From positions 6,320,095-6,384,094 of the forward strand of contig OX457028.1 of assembly GCA_949752745.1 (NCBI GenBank): a stretch of DNA of 64,000 nucleotides. The letters run 5' to 3'. The notes under the pieces were generated by a model. It was not told the origin of the DNA, ran no database searches, and saw only the letters and a list, made by a program, of their open reading frames with translations. The position numbers and the translations under genes are program-made. Source of the DNA: Protula sp. h YS-2021 (taxonomy: Eukaryota > Annelida > Polychaeta > Sabellida > Serpulidae). Below are positions 12,842-24,100 of the stretch, piece by piece (position 1 is the first letter of the stretch; every line of letters begins with the position of its first letter).

Positions 12842-15234
12842 GACTGCTTGACAAATTACCCCTTCGATGTAAACAATGTGTTCATCCGACTTGTACTGCT
12901 ATAACATTTAGTTCTAAACCTACAGAAATAAATCACCACTGCTAAGATATGTTCCGTGCTTTTTCTCACAATACAAACCAAGTCATGCGCTATTTTAAAG
13001 TCATTTGTGCAATTTTATAAAAAGTTTTATTAAATATCTGGCGTAGTAATACAATTAGTTGCTAAGGTTAGCACACTCTCCAACCATAACGGCAATAATA
13101 ACACCATTCGAATGCAATATCGTACAATTTTGAACAATGCTGTTAACATTCGCAGGTGTATATTTTGTTTGACTCATCTCCCAAAAGGTCGTCAATTGAT
13201 TCTTGAAATAATTGCTCAACCGGTTCTCGAAGTTCCTTTTTTTTGAACATTGAACCGAAGAGTAAAACGACCGTAATGTAGAATTTAAAAGATAGAAATA
13301 AACTTTGAAGAAGTTCTTCGGTTTGTAACTTAATGTATTTTGTTCATTTGTTAGTTTTTTTTGTCTTTTGTTCGTTTTTTTTTTTTTGTGGCTATTTTTG
13401 TAAGTTAGCTATTAAATTGTGTTTTTGTTGGGAATACCTCTTCTGATTTTTCTTAAAATATACTATTGTTTTTTGGCAAGTAAAATAGATAGAACATAGC
13501 CTCTATCCGTGCGTATAATGTACAGGTCCAGTAACTGAAAGCAGAATTTACAAGTATATCCTATATAGAAAATATTTTCTTCAACCAAAACCAAAATTTC
13601 ATGTGCCTTACTGCTTTAAAATTATCTGCTTATCAACATTGAATAAACTACCCATAGTAAGCACACCTTTACTTTTCTGTGCCAGTAGGGCGAACAGCAA
13701 GTAAGCAATCCTTTTGAATTAAACTCACATATCTATTATATATTTTAAAAAAGAAATCCTTTTTTTAACTATACAAAAATTATGTGTAATTTATCATGAG
13801 CTCAATCTCATTTCAAAATGTGTTGTAGGATAAGACTAAATTAATTTAGTCTGTCAATTCTCAAAATCACCTGTTCAATTGCCCGATTCCCAGAAGGTCA
13901 GCTTATATGCAATTTAGATTTATTTAATATTGTATAGAAAAATGCTGACAGTAGATGACCGTTTAAAAAAGCAAATATGCAACTTTTTTATTGAGAGAAT
14001 GTTCCTAACATAATCATTGTAATAAAACCCAATCAATTGTTATTTTTGATGGCCAGTGCTTTTTTAAAAGGCCTAAAATTGTGCAATAATGTAAGACTAT
14101 TCCAAGGAAAATTTCAAGATTTCAAAATTTCAAGATCAAGTAATCAGATTTCTACTCGTTCAGTTGGTCTTTGCGTCCTTGTCCCTAGACTTTGTTGCCT
14201 ATCTTTAATGATGTAGCGCCATGTATTTTCCTGCACACGTATTTTCCTGAAGCTAATCATGATGACCCGTGCTTGCATAAGAAAGAAAATGTACAGGCCC
14301 TACAGTTTTAATTAAAAAAACAAATCAGGTTGTTTGCTTTCAGTCATATTTATTTAAGTAAATTGAGCATGAGTATTTATATTTTTGCTTCTTTTTTTAT
14401 TTTTACCATGTGAAATAAAATGAGGGCAAATAAATTTATGTCCATTCACTTGCCAGAGTTAAATTGCCACAGATCTGCAGAGTATCATACTTAAAACACT
14501 TATTAGTTACTCTATTGGAGGCAGAGAGAAAAATTCCATCAAATTTAAAAAGCAGATTGCCCACTGTTGCAACCTGATGCATCTATCAGGGATGAGAAAA
14601 AAATTGTAGCAACAAATATTATGTGTGCTATATTTTCTTCATAGCACCACACTAGCTAGCCATATTTTATTGAATGATTAAAAAAAGAGAAAATTCCACA
14701 AATGGTAGAGAGGGAACTCGAACAGCAAAGCGCATATTCGTTTTTTTCTTCAGTTTCTTTCTTAAAAGAACAAAATTAACATCTTCAGCCATCGGATTAA
14801 CTTGGTAAAGGGTGATATACACAAAAAGAACACAAGATTTAAAAACGCGTTGTGAGACAGAAGTTCATTTTGCAAAGTAATAAAGAAAATTTACTTTTGT
14901 TTAACATAATGGCAGTTACTCGCGAGCAAAACTTATTCCAACATTTTTGGTGCGTCATTATGTATAATAGAGGCAAACGTGAAAGCTATGCATCTTTTTT
15001 GATTATCTGTAACACAGATTGCCTATAAAATCCATTCTAACTGGAAAGATACGTGAGACCAAATAAGAAGAAAGTGTGTTATGTGTGACAAAAACACACA
15101 TAATTAATATATTCTATATAAGAACACAATAGACAATCACAAATTTCTTTGATTGATTGCTAGTATTTTCTTTCATAGCTTTTGAATCCGATAAATTTTT
15201 GCACGTCACAGTACACTACACACGCACAAGTGTC
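12842..15234. other. Gene-free AT-rich stretch, CFAP299 upstream region
   Basis: The CFAP299 promoter should lie at its left edge on the minus strand. I see no clear core promoter motif and no coding exon. Confidence 0.4.
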
Positions 15235-15652
15235 TCACAACATATGGAGTTGCATCTCTAAATAAATTGTGGGGCCGTCGTTAGCGTTGATAACTGCGGT
15301 GTATCTGCGCCTTATAAACGTAATCAAACGCTCAAAGCAAATTCCATTTATGCGGTGGCACTCCTCCATGAGGGTTTGACATACCTGTCGTAAATTATAC
15401 GGAGGGGCGGATGGTATGTCTTCGACCCATATGATCCTGAAGGTGTCTTTTGGTGACAGATTGGGTGAAAACGCAGATCTTGGCAAAATCTTGGTTCCAC
15501 GTGCTTGAGAGTTGATTTGTCCACACCCTTTCTGTATGAGCACATTTGTTTTCCAGGTGGAAAATGATTTTGTTCAGACGGACTATGGAAATAAGACACA
15601 TTTCCAGTTTTTCTATCATAATTTTAGAGCAGTCTTTTTCCTTTGATCGCAT
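15235..15652 (-). pseudogene. Decayed Tc1/mariner-like transposase C-terminus
   Basis: Two overlapping minus frames together resemble the end of a Tc1-type DDE transposase. Upstream there is a CAHTERV segment, resembling the NAPxHTARV region that follows the second catalytic Asp. Then comes a SPNLSPKD segment, where the family has SPDLNPIE with the third catalytic residue; here the Glu position is altered. The tail RRRYTAVINANDGPT matches the family's usual R..AVI.A.GG.T ending. The first catalytic region is missing and at least one frame break separates the pieces, so this is an inactive fragment. Flanking inverted repeats were not found. Confidence 0.7.
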
Positions 15653-15897
15653 TGAAATCAGTCCTTAATCCTAAAGGAACTCCGTCCAAGGGCGCACAAC
15701 ATGCGTGGCCATCGCTAAAGCGTCCACGAAGTGGACTAATTTTTTCCACTTTCACTTTCACAAATTTCGTAAGCGTCCATCAGAGAAAAAGAAAAACATG
15801 ATTCGTTAGTAAAAAGAACTTAATATAATTCATTTATTTCTAAAACGATTGTCGTGCTTTCGTGCTTATCGCTCTCTTACAGTTTGCTCTTATTCGG

Positions 15898-16140
15898 CTA
15901 CCGCAATGTCCGCAATGCAACAGCATTACAAGTAGCAGCTGAAACTTGTTCATAAGGGTTGAAAACCTGATGTATCAGGCCGGATGTACCGATATCTACC
16001 TCAACGTTGCGGGTCTCATGTTGGATCAGTATCTCTCAACCGAGTTCGTAGTCGCCGATAGTGACTTTGTAGACTTCAAAGTAACTCGCATCATTAATTT
16101 GGGTCATCAAGCTCTGTAGCCTTCCGGCGGTGGCTAACGA
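15898..16140 (-). pseudogene. Decayed coding fragment, family unknown
   Basis: A GC-richer island on the minus strand gives 80 codons with coding-like composition interrupted by one TGA. It includes RLQSLMTQINDASYFEVY before the stop and LIQHETRNVEVDIGTSG after it. I do not recognise the family. It could be a relic exon or a piece of a mobile element. The only upstream acceptor candidate is weak. Confidence 0.35.
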
Positions 16141-16349
16141 TCAACCTGAATCCTCGAAACTATCGAAAAATTTAAATATTTTAAAGTTTGGTATCTGACA
16201 AAACCTTGACCTTTACTGTGTATTTAATTATGGAACATTGCGTGTTATTCATTTTTTTCCTAAGTATAAATAGGCGAGATGAAATGGAACAAGGTATTAG
16301 ATCGATAAATGCGTTTTTCAATAAACAAATAAAGGGTAAGAAACGAATC

Positions 16350-16354
16350 ATATT
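16350..16354. repeat. Target-site duplication, left copy
   Basis: ATATT directly abuts the left LTR and is repeated exactly at 21179-21183. Confidence 0.85.
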
Positions 16355-16558
16355 TGTTGTGTATGTGGGTTCTTTAAGATTAAATAAAAGACCATGTTTT
16401 CAGCTTCATATTTCTTAAGCAACAAAACTACACGTGGATTTACAATGAGTTATACAAGCATTAAAACAAAGGAATCAATTCCAAGAAATATAGGATATAA
16501 TGACATCACAGGAAATATAGGAAATAACTGATAAACACAGAAACCTCAAATTACAACA
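16355..16558 (-). repeat. 3' LTR (204 bp)
   Basis: Starts TGTTGTGTATGTGGG and ends TTACAACA as written on the plus strand. It is nearly identical to 20973-21178. Confidence 0.92.
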
Positions 16559-16572
16559 TTTTTCTCCTTCTT
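16559..16572 (-). other. Polypurine tract
   Basis: Reads AAGAAGGAGAAAAA on the minus strand, immediately before the 3' LTR. This is the expected primer site for plus-strand DNA synthesis. Confidence 0.8.
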
Positions 16573-16824
16573 AAAAAAAAATCAACTCGACATATTTCCT
16601 GCAGCACTTTAACTGATAAACTCTTAGCTTAAAGTTACAACACAAGATTAATGTTATACATGACCTTGAAACCTGTTAAGTCACGCTGACATGAGCTGCT
16701 TAACACATTCATGCCATTTTGTTTTGACATTTAGCACTGTTTTGTTTTACATTATTTTTAACGACAGTAAATTCAAACAATGTCAAATAACCACAAAATA
16801 AGCTAAAACTACTACATGCCTATC

Positions 16825-17718
16825 TTACATAGTTTCAATCAGCCTAGGTGGTTTATTACGCACTCTTGATGGATACCTCCTATTTTTCTCAGAATTTACA
16901 GAGACTGATTCATTTCCTTGGTCTTTTCCCTCGGGATCATTCCGTTCACATGTACTGCCACTGTTTTCGGACACATTGCCCTCATGGTTGTTATTTGATA
17001 CACGTGGAAATAACACTGGCTCTAGCTTACTCTCAACAGGGATGTCACTTATTGAATTATCTTTTCGTGGTAAGTCTACATGATAAGTCAAACGAATTTG
17101 ATCTATGTGTCTTTTCCAGATGTTGTTTTCAAATTGAACTCTGTAAGTTACTGGACCTAGTTTTTTCACTATCACTCCCTGTACCCATTTGTCTTTTTGT
17201 CTGTAATCCCTAACATAAACAGGATCTCCAACATCTAGTTGTCTTCCCTCTTTATAATATTTTGCTTGTTTTTGTTTTACGCTACGACCTAGATCTGGTT
17301 TTAGCAAGTCTAGCGGTGTTCTCAATCTTCTTCCTAAAAATAACTCACTGGGTGTAACATTTGTAACTGTGTGTGGAGTTGATCTATAACTCAGTAGAAA
17401 ACGAGCTAATCTTTGAGCTACAGTACCTTCTAAATTTTTCTTGAGATTTGTTTTGAACGTTCTCACTACTCTCTCTACCTCACCGTTGGAAGCTGGATGT
17501 GCTACTGGGCTTAAAATGTGTTTTATCCCTAAACCTTTCAAGTAGTTTTCAAATTCTGCGGAAACTAGTGAAGAGCCATTATCTGTCACAATTTGCAGTG
17601 GTAACCCATGTGACGAAAACAGAAATCTTAGAGCATTAATAATACTCTCAGAGGAAATAGAGTTCATTTTAACCACTTCTAGCCATTTTGAATACGAATC
17701 TATGACTAACATGAACAT
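16825..17718 (-). CDS. Integrase core and C-terminal part of pol (second frame)
   Basis: Continues pol after the frame break. It contains the second catalytic Asp in the VTDNG motif and the Glu of NGEVER, separated by 35 residues as expected for a D,D35E integrase; the first Asp lies upstream in the other frame (HLDF). A GPY/F-like module follows (WVQGVIVKKLGPVTYRV), and the basic tail ends RYPSRVRNKPPR. The apparent first Met at 17718 is internal to the domain and is not a real start. Function: insertion of cDNA into the host genome. Confidence 0.9.
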   Translation of the reverse strand: MFMLVIDSYSKWLEVVKMNSISSESIINALRFLFSSHGLPLQIVTDNGSSLVSAEFENYLKGLGIKHILSPVAHPASNGEVERVVRTFKTNLKKNLEGTVAQRLARFLLSYRSTPHTVTNVTPSELFLGRRLRTPLDLLKPDLGRSVKQKQAKYYKEGRQLDVGDPVYVRDYRQKDKWVQGVIVKKLGPVTYRVQFENNIWKRHIDQIRLTYHVDLPRKDNSISDIPVESKLEPVLFPRVSNNNHEGNVSENSGSTCERNDPEGKDQGNESVSVNSEKNRRYPSRVRNKPPRLIETM

Positions 17719-20236
17719 ATTTCCTTGAAACGGACCTCCAAAAATCTAAATGCACTTTGGCCCATGGCTGTGAAGGCCATGTCCAATTATTAGGCGCTGC
17801 ACTTGGCATTGCTGCATGCTGCCTACAAATTGAACAATTTGCAACACATTGTTCTATTTTGTGGTCAATATTCGGAAACCACACATGCATACGAGCTAAC
17901 GACTTCATTTTCACAATACCCCAATGACTTTCATGCAACTGATTCATAATCATATCTTGCAATTTGGGTGGTATTACTACTCTGGAACCTCTCATCAAAC
18001 ATCCTTCTACAATTGTTAACTCGTCACGCACTTTTACATACGGACTGAACTCTGGGTCTAACTCTTGTGGTTTTGGCCATCCATTTAGAACAAAATGCAT
18101 AACCTTACTGATCACTGGATTCTGAGCGGAAACACGTGCAACAGTTTTAGCATCTATCGGTAAGCTGTTTACTTTCTTACACATGAAATCGCTCGTCTCA
18201 TAATCAATATCGCGTTTTGGCAACTCAGTACTGTGGACTGGTAACCTTGAAAGCAAATCTGAGTTCACATTCAGAGCAGATTTTTTGTACACGATTTTGA
18301 AAATGTAACCAGACAAAAGAATAGCCCACCTTTGTATTCTGGTTGCTGCAGTAACAGGAATGTTACGTTTCGGGCTAAAAATATACGTTAACGGTTCGTG
18401 ATCTGTAATCAACGTAAATTCCCTAGCGGAAACGTATTGATGAAATCGATTGATTCCAAAAATAATCGCCAATCCTTCTTTTTCTAACATGGAGTACGCA
18501 CGTTCTTGTTTCGTCAATGTTCTCGAAGCGTACGCAATTGGACGTTCCATGCCTGTGGTTGAATCAGGGTGAGAAATACACGCACCTACCGCATATTCTG
18601 ACGCATCGACACTGAGGTGTAATTCCTTCTTCGGATCATAATGCACTAGTATGGGTGACGTCACTAATTTGTGTTTTAACGTTTTGAATGCTACGTCACA
18701 CTGTTTGGACCATTTCCAAACCGTCTTTTCAGCTAGCAATTCGTTTAGTGGCGCTGACAACGTACCTATGTTCGGTATGAACTTTCTGTAATAATTTAGG
18801 CACGACAAAAATGATTTCAATTGAGACTTGCTTTCAGGCACTTTCATGTCTAGAATTGCTTTCGTTTTCCTAGGGCTTGGATGTATTCCCTTTGCGTCAA
18901 TAACAAACGAAAAATATTCTACTTTTTCTTGCATGAAAGTAAATTTCTCAGGGTTCAGTTGAATACCATACTTGCTGAACCTTCCCAACACCTTTTCCAC
19001 ATTTGCAAGATGTGTTGCGTCATCGGGACCCGTGATGATGCAATCATCCAAAATGCACCCCACATTTGGAATACCCTCCAAAATTTTGTCCATGACCTCT
19101 TGAAATTCCCCAGGTGAACTAGCTACCCCATACGGTAACCTACGGTAACAGAACAGACCTAGCGAAGTGTTAATTGCAACCAACTTTCTAGATTCTTTGT
19201 CTAGCAAACACTGTTGATACGCTTGTCTTAAATCCAGTTTCGTGAACTTTTTACCCCCATTCAAATTCACAAACAAATCTTCAGCCTCGGGTAACGGATA
19301 CTGCTTAACCTCAAGCTGGTCATTAATCGTGACCTTAAAATCCCCACAAATTCTAATTGACCCATCCGGTTTGACTACTGGTACTATTGGAGATGCATAG
19401 GGCGAATAATCAATTTTCTCAAGTACCCCCTCTTTCTCGAACCTACGGATTTCATTTTCTACTCTTTCTTTCAATGCATAAGATACGGGTCTGGGTTTAT
19501 AAAAACGCGGTGTTGCCCCCTCTTTAAGCGTTAAATGAATTTCGATACCCTTTACTGTACCCAACTTGTTTTCAAAACACGAGTATTTGTCTTTAAACTG
19601 GGAAAGCAGACTGGGTTTTGCATACACCTGCTTAACAGCATTCCAATCTATTTTAATTTCTTTCAACCAGTTTCTCCCAAACAGACAACCTGCACCTTGC
19701 TTTACCACAATAACCGGCAATTTACAGCACTGACTGCCATATTCTATCGTTGCATCAAACTGTCCCAACACCGGAATGTCCTCGAAAGTGTATGTCTGTA
19801 ATTTGATACCGCACTTAAACAGATTAGTGTTGTTAAATTTACTGCGATACACCTCCTCTGACATTACAGTGTGTGAACACCCTGTATCTAGTTCAAAATT
19901 GACAGATACACCATTTATTTTTACGCCCACCATTATTTCTGGCAACTTACTTTTGTTTACACTTTTTACATTTAAGTTATGCCAGTTTACGACACTTTCT
20001 TCAGTTTCACTACAGTCATTTTCAACAACATTTTTTACACCAACCTTTGAGCTCTTTTTCTTCATTTTAGAAAAAAATTTGTTTTGGCCTCGTTCCAGGA
20101 GAGGCACTCTGTGCTGCGGGTTTACCAGCAACGGTCGCATTAGTACACTTACGGCTGATGTGTCCCGTCTTCTTGCACTTGTGACATACCGACTGCTTGT
20201 GGAAACAGCTGTCTGGGTCGTGACCTGTCCTCCCAC
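17669..20236 (-). CDS. Pol polyprotein: protease, RT, RNase H, integrase zinc domain
   Basis: Domains in order: aspartic protease with DTG at about 117-119; RT with LDL (Asp about 335), LPYG and ILDD (about 395-398, in place of the usual YxDD/FxDD); RNase H with VDAS and TDHEPL; integrase zinc finger with HESH followed by CSIC. The frame overlaps gag and is +1 relative to it, so expression could use +1 frameshifting as in Ty3, or re-initiation at the ATG just after the gag stop. The Met at 20236 lies inside gag and is not a likely start. Near 17746 an extra base in a T run breaks the frame just after HLDF, so the last residues are out of frame. Confidence 0.93.
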   Translation of the reverse strand: MGGQVTTQTAVSTSSRYVTSARRRDTSAVSVLMRPLLVNPQHRVPLLERGQNKFFSKMKKKSSKVGVKNVVENDCSETEESVVNWHNLNVKSVNKSKLPEIMVGVKINGVSVNFELDTGCSHTVMSEEVYRSKFNNTNLFKCGIKLQTYTFEDIPVLGQFDATIEYGSQCCKLPVIVVKQGAGCLFGRNWLKEIKIDWNAVKQVYAKPSLLSQFKDKYSCFENKLGTVKGIEIHLTLKEGATPRFYKPRPVSYALKERVENEIRRFEKEGVLEKIDYSPYASPIVPVVKPDGSIRICGDFKVTINDQLEVKQYPLPEAEDLFVNLNGGKKFTKLDLRQAYQQCLLDKESRKLVAINTSLGLFCYRRLPYGVASSPGEFQEVMDKILEGIPNVGCILDDCIITGPDDATHLANVEKVLGRFSKYGIQLNPEKFTFMQEKVEYFSFVIDAKGIHPSPRKTKAILDMKVPESKSQLKSFLSCLNYYRKFIPNIGTLSAPLNELLAEKTVWKWSKQCDVAFKTLKHKLVTSPILVHYDPKKELHLSVDASEYAVGACISHPDSTTGMERPIAYASRTLTKQERAYSMLEKEGLAIIFGINRFHQYVSAREFTLITDHEPLTYIFSPKRNIPVTAATRIQRWAILLSGYIFKIVYKKSALNVNSDLLSRLPVHSTELPKRDIDYETSDFMCKKVNSLPIDAKTVARVSAQNPVISKVMHFVLNGWPKPQELDPEFSPYVKVRDELTIVEGCLMRGSRVVIPPKLQDMIMNQLHESHWGIVKMKSLARMHVWFPNIDHKIEQCVANCSICRQHAAMPSAAPNNWTWPSQPWAKVHLDFWRSVSRKYVHVSHRFVFKMARSG

Positions 20237-20810
20237 ATCGCCAGCACTCCTTTCCCTGCACTTTCTTCACTGGAACTGCTTCGTGAATCATCGCGGAGTG
20301 TCGGTTGGCTACTTCCATCGACTGGGCTAATTCCAGAGCCTTTTGTGCGTCGAGTTCCTTTTCACTTAGCAATTTTTTTCTTATTCCGGAATCACGCACT
20401 CCGACAACAAATTGGTCTCTCAGAGCTTTATTTAAAAACTCGCCAAAATTACAAGTGTCTGCCACGTTTCTCAGTGCTTTCATATACTCAGCAGCAGATT
20501 GGTTGTCTGACTGCACAGTTTTATGAAACTTGTAACGTTCAATGATTTCTGAGGGCTTGGGACTTACGTGTTGATGAACTAGTTTCACCAAGTCCTGGTA
20601 CGTCTGGTCCTTGGGCTTTTCAGGAGCCAGCAAATCTTTCATAATAGAATAGACTTTAGATCCACAGACCGTTAGTAATATAGCGCGTCTTTTTCCTTGA
20701 TCTTCTATTCCATTAGCTTCAAAGTACTGTTCCAGTCTTTCAATGTAATCTTCCCATTTCTCTGACTCCTCATATTCGGACAATTTTCCAAACACTGTGG
20801 CGTTGGCCAT
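20067..20810 (-). CDS. Gag protein of the LTR element
   Basis: 247 residues starting MANATVFGKLSEYEESEKW, the first ATG after the primer-binding site. The capsid-like N-terminal two thirds are followed by two CX2CX4HX4C zinc knuckles, CWRCGRTGHDPDSC and CHKCKKTGHISRKC, which mark the nucleocapsid. The stop falls in a T-rich stretch where pol overlaps. It forms the cytoplasmic virus-like particle that packages element RNA. No internal damage is visible. Confidence 0.93.
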   Translation of the reverse strand: MANATVFGKLSEYEESEKWEDYIERLEQYFEANGIEDQGKRRAILLTVCGSKVYSIMKDLLAPEKPKDQTYQDLVKLVHQHVSPKPSEIIERYKFHKTVQSDNQSAAEYMKALRNVADTCNFGEFLNKALRDQFVVGVRDSGIRKKLLSEKELDAQKALELAQSMEVANRHSAMIHEAVPVKKVQGKECWRCGRTGHDPDSCFHKQSVCHKCKKTGHISRKCTNATVAGKPAAQSASPGTRPKQIFF

Positions 20811-20949
20811 TTTAGATCAAAACAAAAGTGTTCACAGCGTAGTGACCTAATTGTCAGTGTTAATTATTAATTTTACATTAATAATAAATTCAGTAAATCA
20901 TCCTGTAATTTTCAACTCACAGTTTAATTATTTTCATGCATTTTATTTA

Positions 20950-20967
20950 ATCCCATCCTCGTCGCCA
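20950..20967 (-). other. Primer-binding site
   Basis: Minus-strand TGGCGACGAGGATGGG begins 5 nt after the 5' LTR. The leading TGG matches a tRNA CCA end. I have not assigned the tRNA. Confidence 0.7.
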
Positions 20968-20972
20968 ATAAT

Positions 20973-21178
20973 TGTTGTGTATGTGGGTTCTTTAAGATTA
21001 AATAAAAGACCATGTTTTCAGCTTCATATTTCTCTTTAGCAACAAACCTACACGTGGATTAACAATGAGTTATACAAGCATTAAAACAAAGGAATCAATT
21101 CCAAGAAATATAGGATATAATGACATCACAGGAAATATAGGAAATAACTGATAAACACAGAAACCTCAAATTACAACA
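20973..21178 (-). repeat. 5' LTR (206 bp)
   Basis: Carries the element's promoter by family rule. It differs from the 3' LTR mainly by a short indel/substitution near TTCTCTTTAGC and two single changes. Confidence 0.92.
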
Positions 21179-21183
21179 ATATT
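21179..21183. repeat. Target-site duplication, right copy
   Basis: ATATT, identical to 16350-16354. Confidence 0.85.
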
Positions 21184-24100
21184 TTAATACACGAAAATCA
21201 TACAAGGTGCCCTAAAACGCTAATTATCGAAAGTACACTGCCCAAAACACTGAGCGTTTCTTTTATTATAGGGAATAATAAGATGCATAACACATTAGTA
21301 TTAACACAACAATTTTGTTGACTTCATTTCAGCAAATTATGTCTAACAAAATATCTACGAGATGAAAATCCAGAAATAAAACTAAATCTTAAGGAACGAT
21401 TTGCTCTTAAAATGTAATGCTTTGTTATTATTTTATAAAATGTAACATAACAGTATGTTATTCTTATAACAGAGAATTTTCATGTTTCAATTGCCTGGCA
21501 GTTCAACAAATTTGGATCATTATCCATGCCTAAGTGCATTATGTAACAACTTTTATTTCAAAATAGATAAATTGTTACTTGTTATTGACTCGACCAACCA
21601 TAATGGACATGATTATATTAACACATTTGCATATGTGATATAGAAGACAGCACATTTTAAAGCCACTGGGCATTAAACTTCAATGCTTGTATTTTAAGGA
21701 CAAGAGTAAAAAATACCTCATGTCATTTTCATTCTTTTTGAAACCTGCATACTGTGGGATTGATTTAAATATGAAGAATGCTTTAATTTTCTGTCACATC
21801 AGGGAGCAATATCCAAATACAGACTATAGATCTTCGGCATGCGTTCAAAACTTAACCAGATGTGTTATACGGCAAGAAAAGAAGTCTTGCAGTAGAGTGA
21901 AGGTTTTGAAAAAATATTCCTTTCTAGAGTTCTAAGTTTTGAAAAAAAATGCATCTGGAGATGTATCGATCAAGACTAAAACCAACCATTGTAACAACTG
22001 ACGAAGGGACATGGGAAACAAGAAGCAAGTTACAACGAGAACACACTGGTTCAGTACTCTTAATTTTTAGGCCAAATGTTTTGACATGTGTAATCACATG
22101 TAATCACATATGATGGTTGATCTAAACCGGCTGAAAAGCTAATAAAAGTAAGGAATTGCCGTTGTTGTTGTAATGGCTGCAAAGAACACTGGTGTGGAAA
22201 TGGAGTCACAGCTACAAATGAACTTCATGAGGTCAAACATCAGCACATTAATTTGCACAAAAAAATAAGCGAATCGTATACTTTCAACTGACATACTTTG
22301 AGATAACCGGGACGCAGTGCTACACTTGTACGCTTTCTCTTACAGCCACACTACTGCAATACAGGCCTAAAATATATATATACAAAGTGACATATTTCAT
22401 TAATCAAGTTATGGAATGTCCTCAGTATCTTTCAGATCCTGGGGAAAAGATGCACCAGTTATATTTGAATATATTTGTTGCGAAAAGTGCCATACCATTA
22501 CCGAATTATGGAACAATCCGTAATAAGTTGATCATCAACATATTTCAGGTATGAAATCCTTTGAAAAATGTAAGCATAGGCAACACCTTTATCATTTCAA
22601 ATATGCATATAATCTAAAATATATAATTACAACTAATTTTAAAAAATTAGTTCTGTTGTTTGTCCTGTCAAAATGTAGCGAATATGAAAATGAATGAATG
22701 TTTGTTAACGGTGCATTTATCAATAGCTATCTTATAATGAAACCAGTTCATTTTGAAAAATGGGCAAGCGTAAACATTCAAGCATTTTCAAATGAAGTCT
22801 AATCCCAGCAAAGCAAAAACGCTCGTGAGAATTATCAGAGCTTTTAATTGCCTGTTTTCACAAAAGTAAATTTTCTAGAAATGTAAAATAGTTGAATTCT
22901 TATGTTGAAATAGCTGAAGTCTTACATTTTTGTTGTTGCATAAATGTCCATGTTACAGCAGAAACTGTTGATATTGAAAGCACCCAATAAAAAACAGATT
23001 CTGGGAACAAATGAAGTTTGCAGTAATTTATTTATTAAATAGTTTAGCAAATATATAGCAAATAAGAGCAACACAATATTTACAAGTTTTTATTTAATAT
23101 TGGGCGAAGTCAATTGTAAATAGAACAAAAATATATGTTGCAAATAGATTATGCCCTGAACCAGCTAGAAGATAAATTTCCTGTTTCTTAACATAGTAAT
23201 TTAGCTTTTGAAGAAACTTTTTAAAGCTCTTGGCTAAAAGAAAAGATTTTTCTTAAAATATCATACTATTGGATACAATTTGAAACCACTTTTTCTTTGC
23301 GTTTGAAACATTTCTCCCTGAATTACGTAATTTTAGTAATTATTGTGTGTTTTTTCCAATATGTTCTCCAAATTGTCTAAGTATTGGTCAACATTTTTTT
23401 GGAAACTTTTCTTTATTTTTGGAAGCGTTATTCCATGTCCAAATTCATTCTCTAATTTCAATACTTTTGAATACATGTTTATCTTCACGTAGCTGTGCTA
23501 GACTATATTCTGACTGTTTACCATTTTACAGTGAGATTATGATTTTTGTGAGAGCAATATTTAGTTATCAATAATCCTCTACTTCCTAACTCTTAGAGAT
23601 TTGAATTAAGGTGAATTAAGAATAGTTCTTTTCTCAGTTTCTTCACCATTGAACTTCAAAGTGTGAGACTGTAGCAAAAACGCATTTCTTGGTTTCTCTA
23701 CAAAGCTCAAAGGAAAGATTTCGTGTCACATATGTTGGGCATATTTTGCATCGTTTCAAATGAACTTATTTATATAATACATTTATTCAAAAATATTCAT
23801 TAAGATTACATATGTGTTCCTTGACTGAGTTTCTTTCGATATCATAAAGGCTTAATACAAAGGCATAGCTATAATACTTTTTCTAACTAAGTTTTAACTA
23901 TATAATCCGTTTAATCCTACTTTTATTAAAATATTTTTTTCGTTGTGCGATACACATACAAAACTATTATGTAAAAAAACTATGTTAATGACGTTAGTCG
24001 GTTATTGTTGGCATACGTTAAAGAACCTATTTTTTAATTTGGAATGGAAAGCCATACAAAACTGTTGATAAAATATACTAAACATTTAACAAAAATATAT

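Larger units (their letters stand above)
16355..21178 (-). mobile_element. Ty3/gypsy LTR retrotransposon, structurally complete
   Basis: A 4,824-bp element read leftward. Order: 5' LTR (20973-21178), primer-binding site, gag, pol (protease, reverse transcriptase, RNase H, integrase), polypurine tract, 3' LTR (16355-16558). LTRs run TG to CA and the target duplication is a perfect ATATT. RT before integrase places it in the Ty3/gypsy order. The LTRs differ at only about five or six positions, so insertion is fairly recent. A single-base frame break inside integrase suggests this copy is no longer autonomous. No chromodomain or env is visible. Mag-like affinity is only a guess. Confidence 0.95.
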
